Below are positions 16,601 through 22,541 of a stretch of 38,466 bases of DNA, piece after piece. Each line of letters opens with the position of its first letter. Position 1 is the first letter of the stretch. The position numbers and the translations under genes are program-made. Origin of the DNA: Lachnospiraceae bacterium (GTDB taxonomy: Bacteria > Bacillota > Clostridia > Lachnospirales > Lachnospiraceae); contig JAJPXG010000120.1 of assembly GCA_021205565.1 (NCBI GenBank), forward strand, positions 1 through 38,466. The letters are read 5' to 3'. A model generated the notes under the pieces. That model was not told the origin of the DNA, searched no databases, and worked only from the letters and a program-made list of their open reading frames with translations.

Positions 16601-16842
16601 CGGGGCACCATATAGCCCTTCATGGTGCGGTAGCGCGGAATCATATCCTTGATCACGCGGGTCAGGACATGGCCGATGTGGGGCTTGCCGTTGGCGGTCG
16701 GCGGGCCGTCGTAGAAGGTGTAGGTCGGGCAGCCCTTCCTGTTTTCCATGGATTTGCGAAAAATGTCATTGTCAGACCAGAATTTTTCGGTTTTCTTTTC
16801 TCTCTCCACAAAATTCAGGTCCGGAGATACTTTGTTGTACAT
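13690..16842 (-). CDS. ileS: Isoleucyl-tRNA synthetase, long (IleS2-like) form
   Basis: 1050 residues from ATG 16842, which follows AAGGAGG by 7 bp; the open frame further upstream belongs to the T-box leader. Class I signatures are present: HIGH at 55-58 (KPHIGHVLTR) and KMSKS (QKMSKSKGNAVDP). The editing domain carries the usual WTTTPWTLPSN block. Length above 1000 and the motif CPRCGTPLSAQEVAQGYK fit the eukaryote-like IleS2 branch rather than the ~920-residue B. subtilis type. IleS2 enzymes are often less sensitive to mupirocin; for this protein that is inference. It charges tRNA-Ile and is controlled by an Ile T-box. Confidence 0.96.
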   Translation of the reverse strand: MYNKVSPDLNFVEREKKTEKFWSDNDIFRKSMENRKGCPTYTFYDGPPTANGKPHIGHVLTRVIKDMIPRYRTMKGYMVPRKAGWDTHGLPVEIEVEKQLGLDGKDQIEEYGLEPFIDKCKESVWKYKGMWEDFSKTVGFWADMDNPYVTYHDDYIESEWWALKEIWNKGLLYKGFKIVPYCPRCGTPLSAQEVAQGYKTVKERSAVVRFKVKGEDAYFLAWTTTPWTLPSNLALCVNPDETYCKVKAADGYTYYMAQALLDTVLGKLGGEETPAYEVLETYVGKDLEYKEYEPLYTCAADAAAKQNKKAFFVTCDSYVTMSDGTGIVHIAPAFGEDDSRVGKDYDLPFVQFVDSKGNMSEETPYAGLFVKKADPEVLKDLDARGQLFDAPKFEHDYPHCWRCDTPLIYYARESWYIKETAVRDDLVRNNNTVNWIPESIGKGRFGNWLENIQDWAISRNRYWGTPLNIWECSCGYQECIGSRAELAEKAGDPNAGKVELHRPYIDEVTYTCPKCGGTMHRVPEVIDCWFDSGAMPFAQHHYPFENQDLFKEQFPAQFISEAVDQTRGWFHALMAESTLLFNCSPYENVIVLGHVQDENGQKMSKSKGNAVDPFDALETHGADAIRWYFYSNSAPWLPNRFHDKAVTEGRSKFMGTLWNTYAFFVLYANIDDFDATKYTLEYEKLTVMDRWLLSRLNSMIKEVDHDLENYRIPEAARALESFVDDMSNWYVRRSRERFWAKGMEQDKINAYMTLYTALVSFCKCAAPMIPFMTEEIYRNLVCSIDEAAPESIHLCDYPVADLSLIDEKLESDMEELLKIVVMGRAARNASGLKNRQPIGEMVVKAPSVLDQLYTDIIADELNIKEVKFVDDVSAFTTYTFKPQLRTVGPKYGKQLGGIQKTLASLDGNAAYAQLKSEGALKFTVNDVEVVLTEDDLLIDTKQQEGYAIEADNTVTVALNTSLTEELIEEGNVNEIISKIQTMRKDAGFEVMDHIRVSLNGCAALSAVLEKNKAAVAGKVLAEEITADTDFATSKEWNINGQKVVISLEKC

Positions 16843-16854
16843 CTTGTTCCTCCT

Positions 16855-17098
16855 TATTAAAAAAGGCTCCTTCCCGCAAAAGGAAGAAGCCATAAACCTC
16901 TCAATACCACCCATTACGCATACTCCCCGTTTCCGGTTTCATATGTTTCCCGATAACGGCGGGATGCCGGCCACAGGCTACTCGTTTCCTTTCGCCCGGC
17001 TGCTCAGAAGTGATCTTCCTCTCATCGGTCCGCGCCGGGCTTTCACCCTCCCCGGCTCGCTTTGCCTTTCCTGATGAGGCTACTGTCTTCCTCACTGC
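16855..17098 (-). promoter_or_regulatory. T-box riboswitch, isoleucine-specific
   Basis: The leader on the minus strand holds the Stem I features AGTAG and AGCGAGCCGGGGA...GAAAGCCCGG. A likely specifier loop GAAGATCACTTC carries ATC, an Ile codon. The T-box sequence GGGTGGTATTGAGAGG lies at 16897-16912 (UGGU pairs with the uncharged tRNA end). Uncharged tRNA-Ile should stabilise the antiterminator and allow ileS transcription. Short false reading frames in this region are by-products of RNA structure. Confidence 0.9.
16859..16891 (-). terminator. T-box regulatory terminator
   Basis: On the minus strand, GGCTTCTTCC / GGAAGGAGCC with a 7-nt loop is followed by TTTTTT, 16 bp before the ileS ATG. 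Its 5' arm lies just after the T-box sequence, as expected for the alternative fold. Confidence 0.9.
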
Positions 17099-17255
17099 AT
17101 TTGCCTGTTCAAAATTGCTGTTCGCAGCTTCACAGACATATAGTCATGCCTGCCTGTAATCACTTGTCATATGTCAGCTGCATTCGCCCTGTTATCTTAA
17201 TCTCATTTTTTTAATTTGTAAAGAGGAAAACGAGAATTTCCCTTTAATTTCCACT

Positions 17256-17402
17256 TTAAAAGGTCACTTCCCGTATCTTTTCTGATAAATCAGAACGCCC
17301 CGCTCCGACAACCTCTGCCGCAGCGGTTACCAGGTCGTTCAGCTCCGCTTCTGTCCCTGCAGAAGCCGCCTGTTTATTCCCTCTTTTCTGAATCCAGCAC
17401 AT
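17256..17402 (-). CDS. 48-residue frame overlapping the end of the small conserved gene
   Basis: ATG 17402 lies within the last codons of the 69-aa gene, in another phase, and the frame ends at TAA 17256. The product begins MCWIQKRGNK; from about residue 11 it is strongly protein-like (AELNDLVTAAAEVVGAGRSD, then SEKIREVTF, amphipathic helix). No good ribosome site precedes the ATG. Either it is translated by coupling from the upstream gene, or a one-base frameshift has split a longer protein here. Family unknown. Confidence 0.45.
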   Translation of the reverse strand: MCWIQKRGNKQAASAGTEAELNDLVTAAAEVVGAGRSDLSEKIREVTF

Positions 17403-17583
17403 CAAACGCCTGTCCCTTCGCCCAGGGACTGCCGACGTCGCAGCGGCCCAGGTGGTACAGACGCTCCACCCGTCCTTCGGGTTTATCCTGCGCCGCTTCG
17501 ATCTTTAAACGGCTTTCGCCCCGTTTGGTGAAATCATCCAGAATGTTCAGGATGTCATCAATCTCTTTTTCAGTCGGTTCCAT
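17374..17583 (-). CDS. Small conserved 69-aa protein, function unknown
   Basis: 69 residues with the motif YHLGRCDVGSPWAKGQAFDVL near the C-terminus. I recall this motif from small Lachnospiraceae proteins of unknown role. The first half is a charged helix (EIDDILNILDDFTKRGES). A GAGGAG site is 7 bp before the ATG, and the gene begins 10 bp after the degV stop, so it belongs to the degV transcript. The single Cys and the Gly-Ser-Pro-Trp cluster could form a small binding site. No known function can be assigned. Confidence 0.75.
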   Translation of the reverse strand: MEPTEKEIDDILNILDDFTKRGESRLKIEAAQDKPEGRVERLYHLGRCDVGSPWAKGQAFDVLDSEKRE

Positions 17584-17593
17584 ACGCTTCTCC

Positions 17594-18487
17594 TCACAGC
17601 TGCCGGATCATGCCCAGCCCCAGCGGATACGGCCCGTTGTGCACGCCGATCGTCGCGCCGATCTGATACACATCGACAGGCGCCGTAACGCCCTTGCTGT
17701 TCAAATATGTTTCCACCATGATTTTCAGTGCCTGACCTTCCTGCGGATCATACCCAAAGCCGATGGAAAACGCGAACTGATTGAGGTCTAAGTTCTGCTC
17801 CCGCGTATAAGCGTCCATCAGGTCAATGAGCTTTTTGGTCGCCTTGGTCCTGCTCCTGCTGACGCCCGCGGCCTCAATCTCGCCGTCCTTAAAGACAATC
17901 AGCGGCTGCAGCTTCAATACGCTGCCCGCGATGCCGACAACCTTGCCGATTCTGCCGCCGTGAATCAGATACTCCAGATCAGCCACCGTGTAAAATATCC
18001 GTGAGCTGGATTTTAATTCATTCAGCCTTTTCGCGGCCTCGCGGACATCCAGACCCATATCCCGCGCCCGGATCGCCTGCTTTAAAAACAGCCCCTCCGT
18101 CACGGTAGCCAGCTCACTGTCCATCACGACCACCACAGCTCCCTCATGCTCGTCTCTCACAATTTCCGCCGCGGCGACCGCGGACTGAAACGCGCTGCTC
18201 ATATGGGAGGTAAAGGTAATGCACAATACCGCCTTTCCGTCATTGACGAAAGGCTCCAGCACATCCACATAATCCTGTACCGAAGGCAGAGAGGTCTTGG
18301 GATAAACGCCTGCATTCTCTACCATTTTATCATACATCTCGCGCACAGAAAAATCGACGCCCTCTTTTTCATACTTTTCCCCGTCAAAGGAAACATAAAA
18401 GGGGATCAGCTTCACGCCCTGACTCTCACACTCCAAAGCCGGAATATCACACGCGGTATCACATACAATTTCAAACTGCCTTGCCAT
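17594..18487 (-). CDS. DegV-family fatty-acid-binding protein
   Basis: 297 residues from ATG 18487, preceded by GGGAGAG at 8 bp; a GTG further upstream (18508) has no site. The family signature is present: CDTACDIP near the N-terminus, PKTSLPSVQDY, ITFTSHMSSAFQSA and YLIHGGRIG. DegV proteins (FakB type) bind acyl chains, and in several Firmicutes they present fatty acids to the kinase FakA for phosphorylation. No FakA is in this window. The gene heads a short operon with the 69-aa gene and faces away from the XRE regulator. Confidence 0.93.
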   Translation of the reverse strand: MARQFEIVCDTACDIPALECESQGVKLIPFYVSFDGEKYEKEGVDFSVREMYDKMVENAGVYPKTSLPSVQDYVDVLEPFVNDGKAVLCITFTSHMSSAFQSAVAAAEIVRDEHEGAVVVVMDSELATVTEGLFLKQAIRARDMGLDVREAAKRLNELKSSSRIFYTVADLEYLIHGGRIGKVVGIAGSVLKLQPLIVFKDGEIEAAGVSRSRTKATKKLIDLMDAYTREQNLDLNQFAFSIGFGYDPQEGQALKIMVETYLNSKGVTAPVDVYQIGATIGVHNGPYPLGLGMIRQL

Positions 18488-18554
18488 ATCATTTCTCTCC
18501 CGGATCACATTCTCGTTTTTCTAAACCGTTAATGTGGTTTTAAAAACTAGATTT

Positions 18555-18583
18555 AGTATAAGACAGACGCCTCATGATTTCAA
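18555..18583 (-). promoter_or_regulatory. degV promoter
   Basis: -35 TTGAAA and -10 TATACT are exactly 17 bp apart on the minus strand, 68 bp upstream of the degV ATG. A good sigma-A match. Confidence 0.75.
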
Positions 18584-18626
18584 CCCCGTTTTTATGAAAA
18601 AAATGAAAAGAGGCACTTAATTGGGA

Positions 18627-18636
18627 CGATATATCG
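18627..18636. promoter_or_regulatory. Palindrome CGATATATCG, possible operator
   Basis: A perfect 10-bp palindrome lies between the divergent degV and XRE promoters, about 25 bp upstream of the XRE -10 and overlapping its -35 region. An XRE repressor often controls its own promoter; binding here is inference. Confidence 0.35.
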
Positions 18637-18657
18637 ACCAAAACAGGGAATCGGATG

Positions 18658-18666
18658 TGCTACAAT
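18658..18666 (+). promoter_or_regulatory. Promoter of the XRE gene (extended -10)
   Basis: TGCTACAAT is an extended -10 with TACAAT at 18661-18666. No clear -35 is seen. The ATG at 18710 fits a leader of about 37 nt. Confidence 0.45.
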
Positions 18667-18709
18667 GATTCCGTCACCCTTAATCTGCGGAATAAGAGGA
18701 TATAACGCC

Positions 18710-18943
18710 ATGTGTCTGCACACAAAATTACTGAATTTAAGAGAAATGCATTTCTGGACCATCACCTATGTGTCCCAATGCACCCACATTTCGACCTCCT
18801 CCATCAGCGCCTACGAGCAGGGACGCTACCTTCCCACCCTGTCCAACCTGTGCATCCTGGCGGATTTTTACGGCGTCAGCACGGATTATCTTCTGGGGCG
18901 GGAAAGCACGCCCCACGGAAGCTTTACGCCTTCATCCGGATAA
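18710..18943 (+). CDS. XRE-family helix-turn-helix regulator
   Basis: 77 residues from ATG 18710, chosen because AGAGGAT lies 9 bp upstream and the earlier ATG at 18665 overlaps the -10 box. The Cro/C1 fold is recognisable by STSSISAYEQGRYLPTLSNL followed by ADFYGVSTDYLLGRES. Recognition-helix residues lie around THISTSSIS. It is DNA-binding only, with no effector domain. It is the only ordinary plus-strand gene in the window. Its 3' end overlaps the convergent DUF362 gene by 20 bp, which would allow transcriptional interference. Confidence 0.85.
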   Translation: MCLHTKLLNLREMHFWTITYVSQCTHISTSSISAYEQGRYLPTLSNLCILADFYGVSTDYLLGRESTPHGSFTPSSG

Positions 18944-19931
18944 ACGGCTTCACGCCCTCCACCGCTTTTGCCGGCAGAATCGTCTCATCATCATGGTCAA
19001 TATCAATCAGCGTATAGCGGTCGTTGCCCATCTCAAGCTCTTTCATATAGGTCAGCTGGCGCAGGCCGTGGCGGCTCTCCATGCGCTCCACGAGATCTTT
19101 ATGGTCCTCGTCCTTCAATGCATAGACCAGGTCTACCGAAGCCTGGTCCGCCGCCAGGATATCCAGCGACGCCACAATGCCGATATTCGGCGTCACAACA
19201 GGCATGGCGCCGGTTCCCTCACAGTCGCAGGAGACCGACATGTTGCGCAGAACATTGACATAGGCAATATGCTCTCCGAAATGATCGACCACCGATTTGG
19301 CAGACTCGGTCATCCTCTCCATGAACTCTTCCTTCCTGATATCCCACATATCGTCGGAGCCGGGCGTGGTGTGAATCATGGCCTTGCCGATGCGGCCGTC
19401 CGCGCAGCCGATGCCGATGTTTTTGCCGCTGCCGCCGAAGCCGCCCTGCGTATGCCCCTTGAAATGAGTCAGGACGAAAAGGGAGTCATAATTTAAAAGA
19501 TTTTTGCCGACGGACATTTCCGTAAACCACTTGCCGCCCTTCACCGGCAGCATGGCCGTGCCGTCCTCGTCCAGGATGTCCACCGGGCAGAAGGTCCAGC
19601 CGTTCACTTCAAGCGTCTTTCTGTGCTTTTCGGTCGTATAGCGGTCGCCTTCATAATAGGTGTTGGTCTCTACAATCGTCGCATCCGGCAGCTTTGTCTC
19701 AATCAGATTCTGCACCCAGGGACGGGGAATAATGTTCGGACCGTACTGCTCGCCCGTGTGGAGCTTGATTGCGACTTTGCCCGTCAGACAGGCGCTGATT
19801 CGCTCATAAATTTTCTGCAGTCCCTGTGCGGAAAGATCTCTCGTGAAATAGACAATCGACTGCTCCCCGATGCGCTCCTCATAAGGGATATAGTGTTCGC
19901 CGCCCGTGCCGGGCATGATTTTTTCAGACAT
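18924..19931 (-). CDS. DUF362-family protein
   Basis: 335 residues from ATG 19931 (GGAGG 8 bp upstream; the ATG two codons earlier is too close). The family core is present: VAIKLHTGEQYGPNIIPRPWV, THFKGHTQGGFGGSGKNIGIGCADGRIGK and the Cys pair SVSCDCEGTG. The ferredoxin-like CxxCxxC motifs found in many DUF362 members are absent, as in the short form. Function is unproven; some members are tied to Fe-S or cofactor metabolism. It is the second gene after a 124-aa protein, 15 bp away. Cytoplasmic, no signal peptide. Confidence 0.88.
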   Translation of the reverse strand: MSEKIMPGTGGEHYIPYEERIGEQSIVYFTRDLSAQGLQKIYERISACLTGKVAIKLHTGEQYGPNIIPRPWVQNLIETKLPDATIVETNTYYEGDRYTTEKHRKTLEVNGWTFCPVDILDEDGTAMLPVKGGKWFTEMSVGKNLLNYDSLFVLTHFKGHTQGGFGGSGKNIGIGCADGRIGKAMIHTTPGSDDMWDIRKEEFMERMTESAKSVVDHFGEHIAYVNVLRNMSVSCDCEGTGAMPVVTPNIGIVASLDILAADQASVDLVYALKDEDHKDLVERMESRHGLRQLTYMKELEMGNDRYTLIDIDHDDETILPAKAVEGVKPFIRMKA

Positions 19932-19946
19932 ATGCATTTCCTCCGT

Positions 19947-20321
19947 TTAAAATGTCTTCCCCGGGTAGTCCGTCCCGGTCTCACCCTGAAGCTTTAACAG
20001 GTAAGGCTCCTTATCCTGCTTCATTTTCAGAAAAGTATCAAAGGCCATCAGGAGCATGGTGTCCCCGTTCTCCCGCATGGCGTATTTACCCCGGTCCATT
20101 TGGGCCTTGAAATGATCCATCTGCCAGATCATGATGTCCACCACAGTGTAACCATCCACATTCGCTTTGCACAGAAAATTCTGATGCTCCAGATAATAAG
20201 AAAATTCCGCCAGCACCTCCTCATCGGCGCTGAGGCGTTCCCAGAAATCTGCAAAAAAAGCCTCGTCCTGTCCCGCACAGCGGCATAGCTCGTGAGCCCA
20301 GAGTTTTTCGCGTTCGTACAT
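19947..20321 (-). CDS. Hypothetical protein, 124 aa
   Basis: Start ATG 20321 is supported by AAGGAGAG 4 bp upstream; the frame is open to 20399 but lacks a site there. The protein is soluble and mostly helical (EKLWAHELCRCAG, AFFADFWERLSADEEVLAEF, DIMIWQMDHFKAQMDRGKY). I do not recognise a family. It is 15 bp upstream of the DUF362 gene and 95 bp downstream of ptsI, separated from ptsI by a hairpin. A role with DUF362 is likely only from the spacing. Confidence 0.75.
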   Translation of the reverse strand: MYEREKLWAHELCRCAGQDEAFFADFWERLSADEEVLAEFSYYLEHQNFLCKANVDGYTVVDIMIWQMDHFKAQMDRGKYAMRENGDTMLLMAFDTFLKMKQDKEPYLLKLQGETGTDYPGKTF

Positions 20322-20350
20322 TTTCTCTCCTTCAATGTGTGTGCGTGCAA

Positions 20351-20381
20351 GACGGGCTTCAGAGTGTCTCCAAAGCCCGTC
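20351..20381 (-). terminator. Hairpin after ptsI, weak terminator or attenuator
   Basis: A perfect 9-bp stem on the minus strand, GACGGGCTT / AAGCCCGTC, has a 13-nt loop followed only by TTGC. It may reduce, rather than stop, read-through into the 124-aa gene. Confidence 0.5.
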
Positions 20382-20415
20382 CATGTATCCGTCATTCACC
20401 GAACAGAATATCGTT

Positions 20416-22035
20416 TCACCCGATCTCAGACTCCCTGATCAGCTTGCGCAGCGGTAAAATCATGCCGCTCGCTACAGACAGCTCGTCCACGCCGCACTCC
20501 AGGAAATACGCGTTCATCTCCGGATCCGCGCCCAGCTCGCCGCAGATACCGGCCCAGATGCCGGCTGCGTGCGCGTTGTCGCAGACGATCTTAATCGCAC
20601 GTTTGATGGCCTCATGATGCGGTTTGTAGAAGCGATCCAGCTTATTGTTCTGACGGTCCACCGCGAGGGTGTACTGGGTCAGGTCGTTGGTACCCATGCT
20701 GAAGAAGTCCACTTCCTTCGCCAGCAGGTCGCTGATGAGGACGGAAGCCGGGGTCTCAATCATGATGCCCTGCTTAATATCCTTATTATATGCGATGCCT
20801 TCCGCGTCCAGCTCCGCCATGACGCCTGCCACGATCTCCTTGATATCCCGCACTTCCTCCACGGAAGTAATCATCGGGTACATGATCGCGATGTTGCCGT
20901 AGGCGCTCGCGCGTAAGAGTGCGCGCAGCTGCGTCTTAAAGATCTCCGGCTGCTGTAAGCAGATACGGATCGCGCGGTAGCCCAGCGCCGGGTTCGCCTC
21001 GTCGCCCAGGTTGAAATATTCTACCTGCTTATCCGCGCCCAGGTCCAGCGTGCGGATAACGACCTGCTTGCCCTCCATGCCTTCGGCAACAGCTTTGTAA
21101 GCCCTAAACTGCTCCTCCTCGGTGGGGAAGTCGCTGGAATTCAGATACAAAAACTCGCTTCGGAATAAGCCAATGCCCTCGGCGTCGTTTTTCTTCGCCA
21201 CTTCCATGTCAGCCACGCTGCCGATGTTCGCAAACAGCTTCACATGACGGCCGGCCTTGGTGACGGTCTCCTTGCCCTTTAATTCTAAAAGCAGAGCCTT
21301 CTCGGCCTGCTCTTTGGCCTGTCTCTCCTGATACTCCTTCAGGGTGGCCTCATCGGGATCGATGATCAGTGTCTGTGCCGCGCCGTCCACGATGCCGAGC
21401 CTGCCGTTCCAGCTTTCGTTAATCGGCGCCTTGATCAGTGCCGGAATGCCCATGTTGCGGGCCAAAATTGCAGTATGGCTGCTGGTGGAACCCTCCTTTG
21501 TGACAAAGGCCAGCAACTTGGACGTATCCATCTGCACGGTCTCGCTGGGCGCTAAATCCACGGCCACCAGGATGCACGGCTCCTTTAAGTCGCTCATATC
21601 CTGCACACCGGAGAGGACATTGACCACGCGGGTGGAAATATCCCTGATATCCGCGCTTCTGGCCTGAAAATACTCATCCTCCATGCTTGCGAACATCTCG
21701 GCGAACTCCTCGCCGGTGGCCGCCACCGCGTACTCCGCGTTGACCTTGTCATCGTTGATTTTGGAAAGGATCGAATCCTTATAATCATCGTCGTCCAAAA
21801 GCATGGAGTGTACCTCGAATAACTGCGCGGTCTCCTCTCCCTGCTCTGAAAGCGCCTTTTCGTAAATCGCCTGCAGCTGCTCCTGCGCGGTTTCCTTGGC
21901 CGCCTCAAAGCGCTGCACCTCGGCCTCAGTGTCAGTAATGCTTCTCTTCTCCGCGTTGCCCTCCGCCTTCACATAATAAAGGATTTTGCCGATGGCAATG
22001 CCGTTTAAAATTTTCTGACCGGTTACTTTCTCCAT
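20416..22035 (-). CDS. ptsI: PTS enzyme I (phosphoenolpyruvate-protein phosphotransferase)
   Basis: 539 residues; usual length is about 570. The active-site His is H187 in GSTSSHTAILARNMGIPAL. The PEP-binding domain has GIGLFRSEFLYL and GTNDLTQYTLAVDR, and the catalytic Cys is in GICGELGAD. It takes phosphate from PEP and passes it to HPr, powering sugar uptake through PTS permeases. It sits 26 bp after ptsH in the same operon; AAGG precedes the ATG. No sugar-specific EII genes are in the window. Confidence 0.96.
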   Translation of the reverse strand: MEKVTGQKILNGIAIGKILYYVKAEGNAEKRSITDTEAEVQRFEAAKETAQEQLQAIYEKALSEQGEETAQLFEVHSMLLDDDDYKDSILSKINDDKVNAEYAVAATGEEFAEMFASMEDEYFQARSADIRDISTRVVNVLSGVQDMSDLKEPCILVAVDLAPSETVQMDTSKLLAFVTKEGSTSSHTAILARNMGIPALIKAPINESWNGRLGIVDGAAQTLIIDPDEATLKEYQERQAKEQAEKALLLELKGKETVTKAGRHVKLFANIGSVADMEVAKKNDAEGIGLFRSEFLYLNSSDFPTEEEQFRAYKAVAEGMEGKQVVIRTLDLGADKQVEYFNLGDEANPALGYRAIRICLQQPEIFKTQLRALLRASAYGNIAIMYPMITSVEEVRDIKEIVAGVMAELDAEGIAYNKDIKQGIMIETPASVLISDLLAKEVDFFSMGTNDLTQYTLAVDRQNNKLDRFYKPHHEAIKRAIKIVCDNAHAAGIWAGICGELGADPEMNAYFLECGVDELSVASGMILPLRKLIRESEIG

Positions 22036-22061
22036 TTCAATACCTTCTTTATCAGAGACTC

Positions 22062-22325
22062 TTACAGATTTGCCTTGAAAAACTCTTCCAGAGCCACGGC
22101 AGCGGCGTCTTCATCCGCGCCCTCAACGGTAACCTCGATGGTATCGTTGCACTTGATGCCCAGTGCCAGAAGCTGCATCAGCTTTTTCACATCCGCGCTC
22201 TTTCCGTTGTCCTTGCGTGCGACGGTGACGGTGGAGCTGTATTTTTTGGCCTCCTTATTTAACAGGCCTGCGGGTCTTGCGTGGATACCGATCTCATCCT
22301 TGATGGTGTAGTCAAATACTTTCAT
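22062..22325 (-). CDS. ptsH: HPr phosphocarrier protein, regulatory serine replaced
   Basis: 87 residues. Active His15 is in IGIHARPAG. The usual regulatory block (NLKSIMGVMSLGI in B. subtilis) reads DVKKLMQLLALGI, so Ser46 aligns with Lys48. A nearby Ser43 (GKSAD) is out of register. HPr shuttles phosphate from EI to EIIA domains. Without Ser46 it would not be a standard HPr-kinase substrate or CcpA partner. GGAGG lies 9 bp before the ATG. First gene of the ptsHI operon. Confidence 0.95.
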   Translation of the reverse strand: MKVFDYTIKDEIGIHARPAGLLNKEAKKYSSTVTVARKDNGKSADVKKLMQLLALGIKCNDTIEVTVEGADEDAAAVALEEFFKANL

Positions 22326-22363
22326 TTTGTTATTCCTCCATTTCGTTTTTACATTTGGAACTT

Positions 22364-22395
22364 ATTATAAAAATGCGCTCCCATAAGTACGTCAA
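22364..22395 (-). promoter_or_regulatory. ptsHI promoter
   Basis: -35 TTGACG and -10 TATAAT on the minus strand, 39 bp before the ptsH ATG. The spacing of 20 is long, but an overlapping TTTATA gives 18. Confidence 0.5.
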
Positions 22396-22504
22396 TTTTA
22401 CTACACCTGCAAAAAAGTTGCAATGCCTTTCCGGGATTTATAACAAAACTTTTTTCAAATCTGCGCCGTTTTTGTCGATTTATACAATATTTTTCCGCTG
22501 GAAT

Positions 22505-22538
22505 CAGAAAACAGGGCCGCTGAAAGCAGCCCTGTTCA
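22505..22538 (-). terminator. Terminator after the thioredoxin-like repeat gene
   Basis: On the minus strand, the stem AACAGGGC / GCCCTGTT with an 11-nt loop is followed by TTC. It begins 6 bp after the stop codon. Confidence 0.7.
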
Positions 22539-22541
22539 TAT

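Noticed and set aside
16901-17095. Minus-strand 64-residue frame upstream of ileS
   Set aside because: It lies wholly within the T-box leader and its composition reflects RNA stems.
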